DNA of 5,507 bases from Candidatus Cloacimonadota bacterium (lineage in GTDB: Bacteria; Cloacimonadota; Cloacimonadia; Cloacimonadales; TCS61), in the NCBI GenBank assembly GCA_011372345.1, contig DRTC01000524.1, forward strand, positions 1-5,507, written 5' to 3'. This document shows positions 4,571 to 5,507 of this stretch, one piece after another. The translations under genes and the position numbers were made by a program. The notes under the pieces are model-generated. The model had not been told where the DNA came from. It saw only the letters and a list, made by a program, of their open reading frames with translations, and made no database searches. The first letter of the stretch is position 1. Every line of letters starts with the position of its first letter.

Positions 4571-5507
4571 TTAGAACTTCTGACCAATCTTAAAACGCCA
4601 GTTATAAGCAGAACTGTTATCATCCTCATCATGATACATTCTCAAACCGAGATCAGTACTGGCAAATGTATTTGGTGTGAAATAGTAGGAAGTTCCAAGG
4701 TTCATCAGTTGTGTAGATTGACTTTCCGCATCTCCTCCGAAGAATGTATGTTTGAAATCGATGAAAGGTCTTAATTTTTCTTCCAGGAAAGTCATTGCTC
4801 CTTTCAGATAGATGGAATTATAGTTGTATTTTGTTTCAAGATCAGTTCCGGAAGTTGAATCATAAGTTGTATCATCGTTCATATTAAAGGATAATGATAA
4901 AGTAGTTGTGAGAGGAAGTTCTGTGAATTTGCTTTTTGCAGTTAAAGAAACATTATTCATTCTATAATCGTAAGATTCAAATTCCTTATCTTTATTGCTG
5001 GAATTATAAAATCCCAGACTGAAATGAGTTGGAGCAAAAGAAATTGTTTCAACTTCGTATCCAACACCGAAATTTATGTTTGTTGTCTGAACATCCATAG
5101 CGTTAGTATCATCTGCATCATTATTGGATGTATTATTACTGAAACCGACTCTGAAATACGGATAATCAACAGGTTTATAAAGAAGTTGAGTCGAGTAATT
5201 CAAAGATTTATTGGTAATTTCATTTTGTTTTTCCAAATTATCGGAAAGAATATTTAAACTCATATTTAAAGATAACCTGTTATTCAATAAACTTAAATTA
5301 TCATAAATTCCGATTATTTGAGAATCATTCTGCAGGTAACTGGACGAAAGAGAATTATAACTCGCTCCAATTGCAGAATAGGAAAAAGTGATCAAATTGC
5401 TGACTGAATTACTTCTGACAAATCCTCTTAAAAAAGTTCTGTAAGCAAGATTGGTCAATCCCGGTATGAATGGTTCTACATATTCGTTCAATACAAAGAT
5501 ATCTTCG
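4571..5507 (-). CDS. Outer-membrane beta-barrel protein, C-terminal part (5' end outside window)
   Basis: The frame stays open to the right edge, giving 311 visible residues that begin EDIFVLNEYV; the true start is beyond the window. A TTG at 5491 is possible as a start but has no SD or signal peptide after it, so the gene is best read as truncated by the window. The visible part is a run of amphipathic strands with alternating residues (for example RLSLNMSLNIL, YFRVGFSNN, THFSLGFYNSS, TTLSLSFNM, KLRPFIDFKHTFFGG) joined by Asp/Asn/Ser-rich loops such as HDEDDNSS. It ends YNWRFKIGQKF, with Phe last and aromatic or hydrophobic residues at alternate positions, the BAM-type signal. About ten or more strands are visible. 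I do not recognise the family, and an N-terminal domain may exist upstream. It is unlike the 132-1343 barrel in sequence but likely shares its location. A hairpin terminator follows its stop. Confidence 0.75.
   Translation of the reverse strand, partial: EDIFVLNEYVEPFIPGLTNLAYRTFLRGFVRSNSVSNLITFSYSAIGASYNSLSSSYLQNDSQIIGIYDNLSLLNNRLSLNMSLNILSDNLEKQNEITNKSLNYSTQLLYKPVDYPYFRVGFSNNTSNNDADDTNAMDVQTTNINFGVGYEVETISFAPTHFSLGFYNSSNKDKEFESYDYRMNNVSLTAKSKFTELPLTTTLSLSFNMNDDTTYDSTSGTDLETKYNYNSIYLKGAMTFLEEKLRPFIDFKHTFFGGDAESQSTQLMNLGTSYYFTPNTFASTDLGLRMYHDEDDNSSAYNWRFKIGQKF

Noticed and set aside
5024..5257. Plus-strand 77-residue open frame
   Set aside because: It is antisense to the barrel gene, whose amphipathic strand pattern runs unbroken through this region.

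Overview
The window is AT-rich bacterial DNA with long intergenic gaps packed with palindromic repeats. Two proteins look like Gram-negative outer-membrane beta-barrels, because both end in a terminal Phe with alternating aromatic or hydrophobic residues. A third protein is an inner-membrane CHASE2-type class III nucleotide cyclase. Low GC, lineage-specific barrels and repeat-rich gaps would fit an uncultured FCB-group-like bacterium such as Cloacimonadota. That placement is inference only; no marker gene is present.

Layout from left to right. (1) Positions 3-77, plus strand, are the probable last 24 codons of an upstream gene. (2) Positions 132-1343, plus strand, encode a 403-residue probable outer-membrane barrel protein. 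(3) The convergent gap 1344-1600 holds a small inverted repeat and a 114-bp near-palindromic element. (4) Positions 1601-3475, minus strand, encode a CHASE2 adenylate/guanylate cyclase with all six catalytic and substrate residues. (5) Positions 3476-4097 form a 622-bp gene-free region with two 136-bp direct repeats, nested hairpins, and a separate 138-bp element with 10-bp terminal inverted repeats. (6) Positions 4098-4484, minus strand, encode a 128-residue retropepsin-like (clan AA) aspartic protease-family protein whose catalytic DTG motif reads DTD. (7) Positions 4571-5507, minus strand, carry the C-terminal part of a second outer-membrane barrel protein that runs off the right edge. A hairpin terminator lies between (6) and (7).

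The three minus-strand genes point the same way but are separated by a terminator and by the repeat block, so they do not look like one tight operon. No shared pathway can be read from the sequence. The cyclase would turn an extracytoplasmic signal into a cyclic nucleotide in the cytoplasm; the barrels would act at the outer membrane. No CRISPR array, tRNA, rRNA, transposase or phage gene was seen. The most unusual content is the layered palindromic repeats and the altered protease motif, not a recognisable new multi-gene system.
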